Notes: generated by a model from the letters alone, not told the origin. A stretch of 58,479 nt of DNA from Rosenbergiella gaditana (GCF_018494065.1 NZ_JABBFR010000019.1:1-58479), one strand, 5' to 3'. Positions 47,720-57,573 are shown, numbered from the stretch's first letter. Program-made: numbers and translations.

Positions 47720-48472
47720 TTATTTAGCTTTACCTTGGTTAGCGACCGCCGCTGCACGGGCAGCGACTTCCTCGGCATCACCTAAATAGTAACGTTTTAA
47801 TGGTTTGAAATTCTCGTCAAACTCATAAACCAATGGCACGCCAGTTGGGATATTAAGTTCTAAGATTTCATCTTCAGAAAGACCTTCAAGATATTTAACC
47901 AGTGCACGCAGGGAGTTACCATGTGCAGCGATAATCACTTTCTCACCGCTTTTAATACGCGGTAGGATAGCTTCATTCCAGTAAGGAATTACGCGCTCGA
48001 TGGTGGTTGCTAAACTTTCAGTCACTGGAAGCTCTTCCGCGCTCAGTGAAGCATAACGTGGGTCATGGCCCGGGAAACGTTCATCAGAACGCTCTAAGTC
48101 TGGTGGTGTCACGGCAAAGCCACGACGCCATTGTTTAACTTGCTCGTCACCGTATTTCTCTGCGGTTTCTGCTTTGTTAAGACCTTGCAGGGCACCGTAG
48201 TGGCGTTCATTTAGACGCCAGTTCTTTTCAACGGGGAGCCACGCTTGGTCAAGCTCATCTAATACAGACCACAGCGTATGAATGGCACGTTTAAGAACAG
48301 AAGTATAAGCGAAGTCAAAAGTGAACCCCTCTTGTTTGAGAAGTTTGCCCGCAGCTTGCGCTTCTCCACGTCCTTTTTCAGAAAGGTCAACGTCATACCA
48401 GCCGGTGAAGCGGTTTTCTTGGTTCCACTGGCTTTCGCCGTGGCGGACCAGTACAAGCTTAGTTACTGCCAT
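47720..48472 (-). CDS. gpmA: 2,3-bisphosphoglycerate-dependent phosphoglycerate mutase
   Basis: Interconverts 3- and 2-phosphoglycerate in glycolysis. The 250-residue protein equals E. coli GpmA. The phosphohistidine lies in [10 protein letters not shown] (His11), the second active-site histidine in [11 protein letters not shown] (His184), and [15 protein letters not shown] and [13 protein letters not shown] are conserved. Strong AAGGAG ribosome site. A near-palindrome AATGATTAATCATT lies just upstream at 48487-48500 and may be a degenerate Fur box. It follows galM on the same strand after 142 bases, probably with its own promoter. Confidence 0.98.
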   Translation of the reverse strand: MAVTKLVLVRHGESQWNQENRFTGWYDVDLSEKGRGEAQAAGKLLKQEGFTFDFAYTSVLKRAIHTLWSVLDELDQAWLPVEKNWRLNERHYGALQGLNKAETAEKYGDEQVKQWRRGFAVTPPDLERSDERFPGHDPRYASLSAEELPVTESLATTIERVIPYWNEAILPRIKSGEKVIIAAHGNSLRALVKYLEGLSEDEILELNIPTGVPLVYEFDENFKPLKRYYLGDAEEVAARAAAVANQGKAK

Positions 48473-48614
48473 CGTAAAGCTCCTTCAATGATTAATCATT
48501 CACTGTAAAAATGGTTCTCACCGCAACAACTGCTCGGTCAAGAGACACTACTGCCACTACCATAGCGGAAAAGGGCTCGTCGCGTAAGTCTCTGGCCGAC
48601 TTTGCGGTGACTTT

Positions 48615-49634
48615 TTAAGCACTGATAAAGTGATACCCAAAACGAATCTGCCGAATTTCCTCTGCGGGTAACCAACATCCCGCAGGTGGCGTATCATTTG
48701 CCGCATCAGGACAATAGCCAGGCTCTAATGCAATGCCTTGATAATTTTGGTATTCCCCCTGAGGTGACGGCGTACCTGCGAGGTAATTTCCGGTATAGAC
48801 CTGCAATGCAGGTTCACTACTGAACAGGTTCATCTGTAATTGACCATCTGTCGACGTGAGCGTTGCGACAGGCTGCTCTATAGCGTGAGGGTCAAGCACG
48901 AAAGCATGATCATAACCCCCTACCGCCTGTTGAAAACGGTCAGACAGAAAATCCTGCGAAAGGGATTTTGGTGAGCGGAAATCGAAAGCGGTTTGATTTA
49001 CCGGTAGGCACTCCCCATCAGGAAGTCCCTCAGTATCGACGGGTTGAAAATACGAGCTGTGCAGTGCAAGTTGATGCGCTCGGATATCGCCTTGTACCCC
49101 ATCCAGATTAAAATAGGCATGGTTTGTTAAAGAGAGTGGGGTGAGGGCATCACTTTGTGCTGTAAAACAGAAATCGAGGCGATTATCATCATTCAGCGTC
49201 AGGGTTAACTCAACGTTTAGAATCCCTGGAAAACCTTGGTCACCCTCAGGAGAATACAAGCGATAGGTTAATCTATTGGTGTCATGACTCACTTGTTGCC
49301 AGCGCCGATGACTAAACCCTTCTGGCCCGCCGTGTAATTGATGAGGTCCTTGGTTACTCGCTAGCGGACAGTCGATTTGGCTTAAATAAGCTTGGCGAAT
49401 ACGATTAGCATAACGTCCTACCGTTGCACCCAGATACGCGGTTTGTTGAAGGTAACGCGCTGGCGATCCGCAGCCAAGAATAGCTTCACGCAGGCTGCCA
49501 TCCGCTTGCGGAATCTGAGCACTAAGCCATGTTGCTCCCCAATCCATAAAGCGTACAACCATCCCTTGCGAATTACGCAGTTCAGCGATATTAAACGGCT
49601 GACCGTCGGGAGCATGTGCCTTAGTCGTTAACAT
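48615..49634 (-). CDS. galM: Galactose mutarotase (aldose 1-epimerase)
   Basis: Converts beta- to alpha-galactose for GalK. The 339-residue beta-sandwich protein has the active-site histidines in [10 protein letters not shown] and [11 protein letters not shown] and the catalytic glutamate in [10 protein letters not shown]. It is the last gene of galTKM. Its ATG overlaps the galK stop by 7 bases, implying translational coupling. Length is near E. coli GalM (346). Confidence 0.95.
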   Translation of the reverse strand: MLTTKAHAPDGQPFNIAELRNSQGMVVRFMDWGATWLSAQIPQADGSLREAILGCGSPARYLQQTAYLGATVGRYANRIRQAYLSQIDCPLASNQGPHQLHGGPEGFSHRRWQQVSHDTNRLTYRLYSPEGDQGFPGILNVELTLTLNDDNRLDFCFTAQSDALTPLSLTNHAYFNLDGVQGDIRAHQLALHSSYFQPVDTEGLPDGECLPVNQTAFDFRSPKSLSQDFLSDRFQQAVGGYDHAFVLDPHAIEQPVATLTSTDGQLQMNLFSSEPALQVYTGNYLAGTPSPQGEYQNYQGIALEPGYCPDAANDTPPAGCWLPAEEIRQIRFGYHFISA

Positions 49635-50782
49635 GAGCTAGCGCCTTGTGAAGCGTGACAGAGATAATAAGTTTCCTTAATTCCCGTGGCAGCGAAATAG
49701 CGATCAGCCATGGCTGCTTTAACCGCGTCGACTTTGTGGGCGGGTAGGAGCGCGACGACACAGCCGCCGAAGCCTCCTCCTGTCATGCGTGCGCCGCCTT
49801 CTTCACCGATCGCTTCTTGCAGTAACGCTACCAAACGATCAATTTGTGGCACCGTTATCGCAAAGTCGTCACGCATTGAGTTGTGAGATTCCGCCATTAA
49901 CCGTCCCATACGTTTTAAGTCACCTTGGTTAAGCGCTTGGGTTGCCTCTAGGGTACGTTGATTTTCGGTTAAAATATGCCGCACTCGTTTAGCGACGGTA
50001 GGATCCATTTCCGCTTCTCGTGCGTGGAAGCTTTCAAGTGAGACTTCCCGAAGAGAGGGCTGGCCGAAAAATGCGGCACCCTGCTGGCACTGCTCGCGGC
50101 GTAAATTATATTCGCTTCCCACTAACGTCCGTCGAAAATTAGAATTCACAATGAGCACAGCAATATCGTCTGGCATAGAAACAGACTCTGTTTTAAGCGA
50201 CTGACAGTCTAGTAATAATGCATGGTCAGCTTTGCCCATTGCCGAAATCATTTGATCCATAATGCCGCAATTACAGCCAACAAACTGGTTTTCAGCCGCT
50301 TGGCCATTGAGCGCTATTTCCACAGGGGTAATCGGTAGTTGCCATAAGTGTTGAATAGCGGTCCCGATGGCTACCTCCAAGGAGGCAGAGGAGCTCAACC
50401 CGGCACCTTGTGGTACGTTACCACTAATCACCATGTCCATTCCCTGAAACTGGTCATTGATTTGGCGTAAATGTTTGACCACACCACGCAGATAATTCGC
50501 CCACATCGCTGACTCACGAAACACAATCGGCTCTTCCAAGGAAAACTCATCCATTTGGTCATCGTAATCAGCAGCAATGACGCGTACCCGATTATCTTGG
50601 CGTTTTGCACAGCTGATGACCGTCTGATAATCAATGGCGCAGGGGAGAACAAAACCTTGGTTGTAATCGGTATGCTCACCAATCAAGTTGACGCGGCCAG
50701 GCGCTTGAAAAAAATCGGTCGGGGCGTAGCCGAAAAGGTGCTGAAAACGTTGTTCGCAACGCTGTTTAAGTTCAGTGATCAT
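49628..50782 (-). CDS. galK: Galactokinase
   Basis: Phosphorylates alpha-galactose to galactose-1-phosphate. The 384-residue GHMP kinase has the galactose-binding signature [19 protein letters not shown], shown here in part, the ATP-binding loop [22 protein letters not shown] with the catalytic aspartate, and [17 protein letters not shown]. Similar length to E. coli GalK (382). Its start shares bases with the galT stop (TAATG) and its stop overlaps galM. Confidence 0.97.
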   Translation of the reverse strand: MITELKQRCEQRFQHLFGYAPTDFFQAPGRVNLIGEHTDYNQGFVLPCAIDYQTVISCAKRQDNRVRVIAADYDDQMDEFSLEEPIVFRESAMWANYLRGVVKHLRQINDQFQGMDMVISGNVPQGAGLSSSASLEVAIGTAIQHLWQLPITPVEIALNGQAAENQFVGCNCGIMDQMISAMGKADHALLLDCQSLKTESVSMPDDIAVLIVNSNFRRTLVGSEYNLRREQCQQGAAFFGQPSLREVSLESFHAREAEMDPTVAKRVRHILTENQRTLEATQALNQGDLKRMGRLMAESHNSMRDDFAITVPQIDRLVALLQEAIGEEGGARMTGGGFGGCVVALLPAHKVDAVKAAMADRYFAATGIKETYYLCHASQGASSC

Positions 50783-51825
50783 TATGGAGTCTCTCGAAAG
50801 TGGCGGTCACTCACGGACCGAAGGCGTTCTGCTGCTTGTTCAGGGGTAAGGTCACGCTGAACCTCGGCTAACATTTCATAACCCACCATAAACTTACGGA
50901 CGCTGGCGGAGCGTAGCAGTGGCGGATAAAAATGGGCATGTAATTGCCAGTGTGAAGGATCTTCTTTCGTAAAAGGCGCGCCATGCCAACCCATAGAGTA
51001 GGGAAACGAGCAGTGAAACAGATTATCGTAACGACTGGTCAACTGTTTTAAGGCTAGTGCGAGATCGTCACGTTGGGCGGGGGAGATCTCGGTCAAACGA
51101 GCAATCTTAGCCTTTGGAAGTAATAAGGTTTCGAAAGGCCACACCGCCCACCAGGGTACGACAGCGATCCAGTGTTCGGTTTCGACTACGACTCGTTCTT
51201 TTTGTTGGCGCTCTTTCTGTGCATAGTCCCATAACATCGGGCTGTGATGGCGCTGATAATAGTCGCGTTGCTGGCGATCCTCGGTGGCGATTTGGTTAGG
51301 AATAAAGCTATTTGCCCACACTTGGCCGTGAGGATGCGGGTTTGAACAGCCCATTGCCGCACCTTTATTCTCGAAAACTTGTACCCAAGGATAGGTTTTC
51401 CCTAACTCCGTGAGTTGTTCTTGCCATACCTGTATGACTTGTGTGATTGCTGAGATCGTTAATTCCGGTAGCGTTTTACTATGATCTGGCGAGAAGCAGA
51501 TTACACGGCTAATACCCCGTGCGCTTTCCAGTTGGAACAACTCATCATCACTTTTATCCGCGGCTGGCGTGTCGGGTAATAAAGCTGAAAAGTCATTGGT
51601 AAATACAAAAGGCGTATCGTAATTAGGGTTTACTTTACCATTAATACGAGTATTACCAGGGCATAAATAGCATTCAGGATCGTGCTGCGGGAGCTGTTGC
51701 GGGGAAACTCTCTCTTCAGCGCCTTGCCATGGCCGTTTTGCACGATGGGGGGACACTAATACCCACTCACCAATCAAAGGATTAAATCGGCGATGAGGAT
51801 GGTCGATCGGATCGAATGTTTGCAT
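50782..51825 (-). CDS. galT: Galactose-1-phosphate uridylyltransferase
   Basis: Exchanges UMP between UDP-glucose and galactose-1-phosphate. The 347-residue protein has the nucleophilic histidine in [12 protein letters not shown], zinc ligands in YLCPGN (Cys pair region) and HAHFYPP, and [11 protein letters not shown]. The ATG at 51825 is preferred: GAG lies 6 bases upstream and the N-terminus aligns in length with E. coli MTQFNPVDHPHRR. The ATG two codons earlier (51831) directly abuts the GAG. It is the first gene of galTKM; galE is not present upstream. Confidence 0.96.
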   Translation of the reverse strand: MQTFDPIDHPHRRFNPLIGEWVLVSPHRAKRPWQGAEERVSPQQLPQHDPECYLCPGNTRINGKVNPNYDTPFVFTNDFSALLPDTPAADKSDDELFQLESARGISRVICFSPDHSKTLPELTISAITQVIQVWQEQLTELGKTYPWVQVFENKGAAMGCSNPHPHGQVWANSFIPNQIATEDRQQRDYYQRHHSPMLWDYAQKERQQKERVVVETEHWIAVVPWWAVWPFETLLLPKAKIARLTEISPAQRDDLALALKQLTSRYDNLFHCSFPYSMGWHGAPFTKEDPSHWQLHAHFYPPLLRSASVRKFMVGYEMLAEVQRDLTPEQAAERLRSVSDRHFRETP

Positions 51826-51905
51826 AGTCATCTCATAATCTTAAAGCAATATTAGATAAAGCGTAGCATGAACGTGAGAGGTTTTTTGTGATCAGGCTAC
51901 TATTT

Positions 51906-51921
51906 ATGGAAGCGTTTACAC
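51906..51921. promoter_or_regulatory. Candidate GalR/GalS operator (internal)
   Basis: ATGGAAGCGTTTACAC fits the Gal consensus GTGKAANCGNTTNCAC at all but the first base. It lies 81 bases upstream of galT and about 65 bases from the second operator, downstream of the promoter, similar to the internal operator of the E. coli gal operon though closer. Confidence 0.65.
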
Positions 51922-51957
51922 ACAAGGTTACAGGATTAATCGAGGATTTCAGCGTAA

Positions 51958-51986
51958 ATTATAATGTTTTGTGTAACCGATTACAC
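51958..51986 (-). promoter_or_regulatory. gal promoter with overlapping GalR/GalS operator
   Basis: GTGTAACCGATTACAC at 51971-51986 matches the Gal operator consensus perfectly. On the reverse strand a perfect TATAAT (51958-51963) lies 17 bases after GTGTAA of the operator, so the operator covers the -35 position. The weak -35 suggests activation, but I see no convincing CRP site. Confidence 0.75.
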
Positions 51987-51995
51987 TTATGTAAG

Positions 51996-52030
51996 GAAAA
52001 AAACCGTAATCCAGTATTCTGAATTACGGT
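51996..52030 (-). terminator. Terminator of the L-amino acid deaminase gene
   Basis: On the reverse strand ACCGTAAT with inner CAG/CTG pairing and ATTACGGT are followed by a T-run (51996-52002), 15 bases after the gene. Confidence 0.85.
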
Positions 52031-52044
52031 GCGAGCCTTATTCA

Positions 52045-53463
52045 CTAAAAGCGATTCAAACTGAAAGGTTCAACGTCAATAATCGGTTTTTCATTTAATA
52101 ATAGGCTGGTGGTGAGTAGGGAAGAGACAGGACTTTCCGTCATCACCCATCCGGTGGCAGTATTGAGCACCAAGCCCGGTAACTGCTTTATTGTCGAAAT
52201 AATTGGCACTTCATCCGGTGCGATGGCCATTGCACCACTCCAGCGGTCGATCACTTTTGCAGCCTTGAAAGCAGGAAATTCCTCTGCCAATTTTATCAAC
52301 GAGTCATCAAGATCCTGAATATCAGGTAATGCGGTCATATCCCGTTGTGTTTCAAAAGGGGAGATTTCGTTAAGTTTCCAGTGCGTGGGTTCAGTCAAAG
52401 AGTGAATCAACTGCTCGTTAAGCGCGATATGCACGGGGAAATCAGGTGCGGATAATAGACCCAAATATTTATAGCCATAAGTAAACGACTCTTTTACCAC
52501 GGGTGCGGTAATGATACGAGGTGACGTAGCGTAAGTCCCGTTCGATTGTTGTCTAAAATAGATATTTCCAGGCAGGGCAACGTTACCAGAAGGAGCCCCG
52601 GGCGCTGCACTTATGATTTGTTGCGATTGATAAGCGGGAAGGGTCGGGATATCAATATCAAGATTACCCATAAATTTACGGGTCCATGCTCCCCCCGCGA
52701 CTACCACCATTGAGGTACGAATGGCTCCTTTTTCTGTCACCACATCTGAAACCTTCCCAGCAGCGGTTTCAATCCCTCTCGCCGCACAGTTGGTATAAAA
52801 TTTTACACCAATGCGTTTTGCATAATCGGCCATCACAAAACTGGTAATTTCAGAATCCAGACTGCCAGAATCCTCTTCGAAAGCACCTAACTTCCAATCA
52901 GTTGTTGCATGCAGCAATTTATTTTTTAATTCGCTGCCTTCGATAAAGCGGGTTTTCAATGGTACGCCAAATCCGGCCTTCTCTTGTTTATCTTTAATCC
53001 ATTGTTGTACTGCACTGATATCCGCCTCATCCAATGGAACTTCGACTCGCCCTTGGGTACGATAGCTGGTGTCGACGCCCACTTTTTGATTCATTTCGCG
53101 CCACAACTTTTTGCCCAAGTGATGCAGTTGGAAAGTGGCATCCGGCATTTTATAAGTGATCACTTGCCCGTAAGCACGTGAAGATTGTTCACCCGCAATA
53201 TTTCCTTTTTCAACGACAACCACTGACAATCCACGTTCAACCATACGAATCGCCGTCATGATGCCATTGATCCCACCGCCGATAATCACCACATCGGCGT
53301 GTTGGGGTAGGGCTCCCTTTTCACCTTCGACGAATCCCCAGCGCGGGTGTCCAGGCACAAAGCGTCCTTCACGACGTAACATTGGCGTAACAATACTGGC
53401 ACCGCCAATCACTGCAACGGCAGCAGCGGATCCGACTAAAAATTTTCTTCTAGAAATATTCAT
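52045..53463 (-). CDS. Tat-exported FAD-dependent L-amino acid deaminase
   Basis: The 472-residue protein closely resembles, from memory, the Proteus/Providencia L-amino acid deaminase (LAD, about 473 residues), which oxidatively deaminates L-Phe and other amino acids to alpha-keto acids and ammonia, passing electrons to the membrane chain. Shared features: a twin-arginine signal anchor (SRRKFLVGSAAAVAVIGGAS), FVEG-KGALPxxADVVIIG start, dinucleotide fold VIIGGGINGIM (about 59-69), EKGNIAGEQSSRAYGQ, TSYRTQGRVE, AFEEDSGS, YTNCAARGIETA, VTEKGAIRTS, YQSQQ, and DEVPIIS near the end. The substrate-binding arginine fits SPRIIT. The start has no clear ribosome site. No deaminase is known here in E. 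coli; flanks are galT and modF. D-amino acid dehydrogenase is the less likely alternative. Confidence 0.85.
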   Translation of the reverse strand: MNISRRKFLVGSAAAVAVIGGASIVTPMLRREGRFVPGHPRWGFVEGEKGALPQHADVVIIGGGINGIMTAIRMVERGLSVVVVEKGNIAGEQSSRAYGQVITYKMPDATFQLHHLGKKLWREMNQKVGVDTSYRTQGRVEVPLDEADISAVQQWIKDKQEKAGFGVPLKTRFIEGSELKNKLLHATTDWKLGAFEEDSGSLDSEITSFVMADYAKRIGVKFYTNCAARGIETAAGKVSDVVTEKGAIRTSMVVVAGGAWTRKFMGNLDIDIPTLPAYQSQQIISAAPGAPSGNVALPGNIYFRQQSNGTYATSPRIITAPVVKESFTYGYKYLGLLSAPDFPVHIALNEQLIHSLTEPTHWKLNEISPFETQRDMTALPDIQDLDDSLIKLAEEFPAFKAAKVIDRWSGAMAIAPDEVPIISTIKQLPGLVLNTATGWVMTESPVSSLLTTSLLLNEKPIIDVEPFSLNRF

Positions 53464-53755
53464 TATATATTTTTCAAATGGTGGGTGACTCTACAGCCAT
53501 GATTCAATCAATACAGAGGCTTAACCACTGTTCTTAACGCTTCCATGAGGCCGCTGCACTCGCAGAGGATAATCAACCACTAGGGGGAGATGCTTCAGCA
53601 GAAAATGGTAAACAAGCCTAACGAAAGCGCGCGGATGTTATTATTTTGTATAATATGTAGCAAAATATTTTGAAATGTTATTATTTGGTGGTTTTTATAT
53701 CTGTTTTTGAAAGGTGCCCACTGCCGTAACAGTGGGTGCAGTGGGTACAGTGGTT
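53464..53755. other. 292-base gap upstream of the deaminase gene
   Basis: No ORF. On the reverse strand TTTCAA, a 17-base spacer and TATACA near 53650-53680 could be the deaminase promoter, leaving a leader of about 180 bases. At 53718-53756 CCCACTG/CAGTGGG forms a stem and CAGTGGGTG, CAGTGGGTA, CAGTGGTTT repeat head to tail up to the modF stop; the stem may terminate modF. Confidence 0.5.
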
Positions 53756-55231
53756 TCAGGCTAATGCATCCTGTACATAGTCGTAGCCGCCATGTGAATT
53801 TGCGACAAAGCGGAGTCGGTGAGTGATACAACGTGGTGCATCTTCAGCATGGTGAGAAACAAATAATAACTGTGTAGTACCTTGGGCAATCAGCATTGAG
53901 ACAAACTGTTTAATCAGCTGACGATTGAGTGCATCCAGTCCCTGTAGAGGTTCATCAAGGATTAATAATTGTGGGTGTTTGACTAATGCACGCACGATAA
54001 GAATTAACCGTTGTTGGCCCCACGATAAGTCATGAAAGGGGAGGTGTGCTTGATCAGCGGAGATACCGATTAACGCTAACCATTGATCAGCTAGCGCCTG
54101 TTGACGGTCCCCAGGTACTTGATAAAGGCCGATGGAATCGAAATAACCGGATAAAATAACCGTGCGAATCGAGGCGCTAACTCGATACTCGAGATGTAGG
54201 CTACTGCTGACATAACCGATATTTTTTTTGATATCCCACAAGGTCTCACCACTTCCCCGTCGGATACCAAATAAGGTCAGATCATTACTGTACCCTTGTG
54301 GATGATCGCCGGTCACTAAACTCAGTAATGTTGATTTACCAGCGCCATTCGGGCCAGTGATTTGCCAATGCTCACCGGGGTTCACCTGCCAAGTGAGATT
54401 ATCGATAATGACGTTCTCATCCCACGAAACATGGCCCGATAGTAAGCTTATCAATGGAGAAGAGGGCGATATATTTTGGTTAGCTAGCGGGGTATCTCTT
54501 TCGGGGAGTTGTACCGCGGATAATTGCTCAAGATGATGAAGCTGGGCAACAATGTTGTCAGCCAGTACTTGCTCGCGCGGCGCTAAAGAGGCTAAGTGGC
54601 CTTCGATCAGTAAGCCAACACGGTCGACGAAGGGCGGTATATCTTCGAAACGATTGATCACGAAAACTAAGGTTAGCCCTTGTTGTTGTAATTCCAACAG
54701 CAGTTGGTGTAACGCGGTACGAGACTCGACATCCAGTCCATCAAAAGGCTCATCGAGGATCAATAGATCGGGATCCGCCATCAGGGCTTGGCACAATAAC
54801 GTCTTGCGAGTTTCTCCCGTCGAGAGCACCTTAAACGGGCGATCCAGCAATGGGGCAATACCAAAGCGTTTGGCTAAGGCTTCACAGCGCTCACTATCAC
54901 CCCAGGATTCTTGAATAACGTCGCGCGTCAGCTTACCGTCACTATTTTCCCCTTCGCTGAAAAGATCACTATTATTTCGTTGCCATTCTTGATTAATGAA
55001 GGCGGAAAGCTGTTCGAAAGAGAGCCGAGTGGGGGACGTAAATTGATTGACGAGAGTGCCTTTAGCGTTGGGTAATTCTCCTTTTAACGCCAAGGCTAAG
55101 GAAGATTTACCACTGCCATTCGTCCCGACCAGCGCGACACTTTCGCCTTCAGTTAAGTTGAAGTCGTCTATATGTAAGGACCAATGTTCCCCACGATGAA
55201 ATGTACATTGCGAAATATGCAATATTTTCAT
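53756..55231 (-). CDS. modF: ModF, twin-ABC ATPase
   Basis: A 491-residue soluble protein with two ABC ATPase domains: Walker A GTNGSGKSS and GPNGAGKST, ABC signatures LSTGETRK and LSWGQQR, and Walker B LLILDEPFDG and LLILDEPLQG. E. coli ModF (490) is encoded with ModE, the molybdate regulator, but its role is unclear and it is not part of the ModABC transporter. Here modE and modABC are missing around it. Ribosome site is weak. Transcription starts in the 161-base gap to acrZ. Confidence 0.95.
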   Translation of the reverse strand: MKILHISQCTFHRGEHWSLHIDDFNLTEGESVALVGTNGSGKSSLALALKGELPNAKGTLVNQFTSPTRLSFEQLSAFINQEWQRNNSDLFSEGENSDGKLTRDVIQESWGDSERCEALAKRFGIAPLLDRPFKVLSTGETRKTLLCQALMADPDLLILDEPFDGLDVESRTALHQLLLELQQQGLTLVFVINRFEDIPPFVDRVGLLIEGHLASLAPREQVLADNIVAQLHHLEQLSAVQLPERDTPLANQNISPSSPLISLLSGHVSWDENVIIDNLTWQVNPGEHWQITGPNGAGKSTLLSLVTGDHPQGYSNDLTLFGIRRGSGETLWDIKKNIGYVSSSLHLEYRVSASIRTVILSGYFDSIGLYQVPGDRQQALADQWLALIGISADQAHLPFHDLSWGQQRLILIVRALVKHPQLLILDEPLQGLDALNRQLIKQFVSMLIAQGTTQLLFVSHHAEDAPRCITHRLRFVANSHGGYDYVQDALA

Positions 55232-55392
55232 GTTTTATACCATTTTATGCATTTACCTTAGTTTTAGCGACCCGCCGCAAGCTTGTCAATCCTTCCTGTT
55301 TAGGACTGATCAGAATAAAGGCACAAAAAGCGGTATCCACTCACCTCGAGTCTCGTTAAAATAGCTGTTTTTTACGCCGAAGGGATAAGACT

Positions 55393-55533
55393 ATGCTTGA
55401 ACTGCTGAAAAGTTTGCTGATGGCGATCATCATGGTACCTGTACTGATGGCCGTTATTTTGGGATTAATTTGGGGATTAGGTGAGCTATTTAACCTAATT
55501 TCAGGAACTAAGAACGAAAAAAACTCAGCCTGA
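55393..55533 (+). CDS. acrZ: AcrZ, small accessory membrane protein of the AcrAB-TolC pump
   Basis: A 46-residue single-helix inner-membrane protein: [19 protein letters not shown] then [15 protein letters not shown] and a polar tail. It is nearly identical to E. coli AcrZ (49 residues) over the helix. AcrZ binds AcrB and changes its drug preference. Below usual ORF-size cutoffs. Ribosome site AAGGGAT. A partial MarA/SoxS/Rob-like sequence (GCACAAAAAGCGG at 55321) lies about 55 bases upstream; E. coli acrZ is controlled by these regulators. In E. coli modABC follow; here the next gene is ybhA. Confidence 0.93.
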   Translation: MLELLKSLLMAIIMVPVLMAVILGLIWGLGELFNLISGTKNEKNSA

Positions 55534-55539
55534 TGTGTC

Positions 55540-55562
55540 GCCTATGCCTGCTCGGCATAGGC
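55540..55562. terminator. Stem-loop between convergent acrZ and ybhA
   Basis: Perfect nine-base stem GCCTATGCC/GGCATAGGC with a TGCTC loop, without a U-run on either side, between the two stop codons. It may act as a shared terminator or mark the modABC deletion joint. Confidence 0.45.
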
Positions 55563-55569
55563 AGAGTCC

Positions 55570-56388
55570 CTACAGAAGCCTAGACTCAATAAACTGCGCA
55601 ATAGAAGGCGCATCATTACTACCGATAACGACCTGACAGCGATCTTTAATCTCTTGTTTTGCTTCTTGCATCGCTACACCAATACCAGCCCGTTCTAACA
55701 TACTCAAATCATTATTATTATCACCAAAAGCGACCACTTGGTCCATTGATAGCTGTTGCGCGTTAACCCATTCTGCTAGTCTCTTGCCTTTGCTGTTTCC
55801 GCGCTTAGCAATATCAATTTGATCCTTCCATGACCACTCACATACCACCTGTGCCTCGGCTTCAACACGGTCAGCGAAAGCATGTAATTGCGAAAGATCG
55901 GAATGTGCTAAGGCGAATTTCCATAAGGGTTCACCGCTTTCAACGACTGACATCAGGTCATTGACTTGACGGAAAACGGGACGTAATTCTACTGGGTACT
56001 GTTCGGCCCACGCTTGCATACGAATCACATGGGGGGTGGGATGCTCATAGTACATCGCGTCACCGGCATACAGTAATCCTTTAATTTGCGCTTGGCGTAA
56101 TGACGCGATCACGATTTCGGACTCTTGAGCAGGAAGCGGATCACTGTTGATCACCGAACGTTTTTGATAATCATAAGAGTAGGTACCATTGCAACAAATA
56201 GCGGGATCGGTAAGCGCTAAGGTCTGATAAATAGGATGAATTGCACTATGGTGACGACCTGTCACAATTAACACGTGATAACCCGCGGCTTTGGCCCGAG
56301 AGAGGGCTTCAATGGATTCGGGCAATACCTGTTTCTGACTCGTTAGTAAGGTCCCATCTAAATCTAATGCGATAACTCGATAATCCAT
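55570..56388 (-). CDS. ybhA: Pyridoxal phosphate phosphatase YbhA (HAD family)
   Basis: A 272-residue HAD Cof-type phosphatase, equal in length to E. coli YbhA, which hydrolyses pyridoxal phosphate and fructose-1,6-bisphosphate. Motif I is ALDLDGTLL (Asp9, Asp11), motif II VTGRHH, motif III the lysine in GNSKGKRL, motif IV FGDNNNDLSML. The start 56388 (MDYRVIALDL) is chosen over an upstream in-frame ATG at 56469 that adds 27 cysteine-rich residues without homology. Divergent from pgl. Confidence 0.95.
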   Translation of the reverse strand: MDYRVIALDLDGTLLTSQKQVLPESIEALSRAKAAGYHVLIVTGRHHSAIHPIYQTLALTDPAICCNGTYSYDYQKRSVINSDPLPAQESEIVIASLRQAQIKGLLYAGDAMYYEHPTPHVIRMQAWAEQYPVELRPVFRQVNDLMSVVESGEPLWKFALAHSDLSQLHAFADRVEAEAQVVCEWSWKDQIDIAKRGNSKGKRLAEWVNAQQLSMDQVVAFGDNNNDLSMLERAGIGVAMQEAKQEIKDRCQVVIGSNDAPSIAQFIESRLL

Positions 56389-56525
56389 AATAACGTCACT
56401 TAATTTTATGATGTATGAAAAAAGTCTACACCTGAATAGAGCGAAGCAGCAAATCTCGCACAAAATCACTGTTACAATTATAGAATTGATGCAAACTAGA
56501 TCTTACTACAAGTTAAGGAGAGCGC

Positions 56526-57518
56526 ATGAAACAAGTTATCTATACAGCTAGCCCAGAAAGTGAAGAGATCCATGTATGGCAACTGACTGAACAAGGAGAC
56601 CTGACACTTTTGCAAACGGTCAAGGCGCCGGGTCAACCGCAGCCTTTAGCCATTAACTCACGCCAGCAGGTGTTATACGCGGGTGTAAAACCTGACTTCC
56701 GCGTGGCAGCTTGGAAAATCGGCGCAACAGGTACATTGACTTGGCTCGATGAAGCTGTGCTTCCTGGTAGTGCCACCTACCTTGCTACGGATCGCGAAGG
56801 TGAGGCTCTGTATATTGGCTATTACCATGATGGCTTCGTGAGCTATGGCAAGCTTGGTGCGGAAGGCCAACCTACCACTCCGACCCAAATACTGAAAGGT
56901 TTAGACGGTTGTCACTCCGCGAATATCAACTTAACCAATAACCAGCTTTATGTTCCCGCGTTAAAGCAAGACCGTATCTGTGTTTATCCTTTACGTGACG
57001 ATAAGAGTTTGGATGATGCTAACGTGACGCAAATTGAATCAGCGGCAGGCGCAGGTCCTCGTCATATGGCCTTTCATCCACAAGGTCAGTTCGCTTACAC
57101 CATTAATGAATTAGATAGCACGGTAATGGTTATTGCTTTAGGTAGCGGCGACGATACGGTAGTCCAGACTCTTCCGACCCAACCGGAAGATTTCACTGGA
57201 ACCCCGTGGGCCGCGGATATTCATCTCACGCCCGATGGGAAGTTTCTCTACACCTGTGATCGGACCAGTAGTCTACTGACTATCTTTGCCGTGTCTCAGC
57301 AAGGGGATGCGCTGACCTTAGTGGGTTTCCACCCGACAGAGACGCAACCACGCGGGTTTACCTTGGATAAAGCAGGGCAGTTTTTAATCGCAACTGGCCA
57401 AAAATCTCATCATGTCGCGGTATACCGTATTGATCAGCAAAGCGGGCAGCTAACCGATTTAGGTCGTTATGCGGCAGGTCAGGGACCGATGTGGGCGATT
57501 GCCCATACCCCTGAATAA
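56526..57518 (+). CDS. pgl: 6-phosphogluconolactonase
   Basis: Hydrolyses 6-phosphogluconolactone in the oxidative pentose phosphate pathway. The 330-residue seven-bladed beta-propeller (E. coli 331) has the conserved DGCHSANI, PALKQDRI, GAGPRHMAFHP, WAADIHLTPDG and GHRxx-type blade motifs, ending GQGPMWAI. Strong AAGGAG ribosome site. Promoter in the 137-base gap to ybhA; TACAAT near 56474 could be a -10. Confidence 0.96.
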   Translation: MKQVIYTASPESEEIHVWQLTEQGDLTLLQTVKAPGQPQPLAINSRQQVLYAGVKPDFRVAAWKIGATGTLTWLDEAVLPGSATYLATDREGEALYIGYYHDGFVSYGKLGAEGQPTTPTQILKGLDGCHSANINLTNNQLYVPALKQDRICVYPLRDDKSLDDANVTQIESAAGAGPRHMAFHPQGQFAYTINELDSTVMVIALGSGDDTVVQTLPTQPEDFTGTPWAADIHLTPDGKFLYTCDRTSSLLTIFAVSQQGDALTLVGFHPTETQPRGFTLDKAGQFLIATGQKSHHVAVYRIDQQSGQLTDLGRYAAGQGPMWAIAHTPE

Positions 57519-57524
57519 ATCGCA

Positions 57525-57546
57525 AGGTGCCACTTAGGTGGCACTT
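57525..57546 (+). terminator. Stem-loop after pgl
   Basis: GTGCCAC, TTAG, GTGGCAC, with weak flanking pairing and TT after; likely pgl terminator, though the U-run is poor. Confidence 0.55.
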
Positions 57547-57573
57547 CTGATTCAGGGAAAAAGATTATGCCCA

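Noticed and set aside
48487..48500. Fur box in front of gpmA
   Set aside because: AATGATTAATCATT has one extra central base compared with the Fur consensus half-site spacing; kept only as a remark under gpmA.
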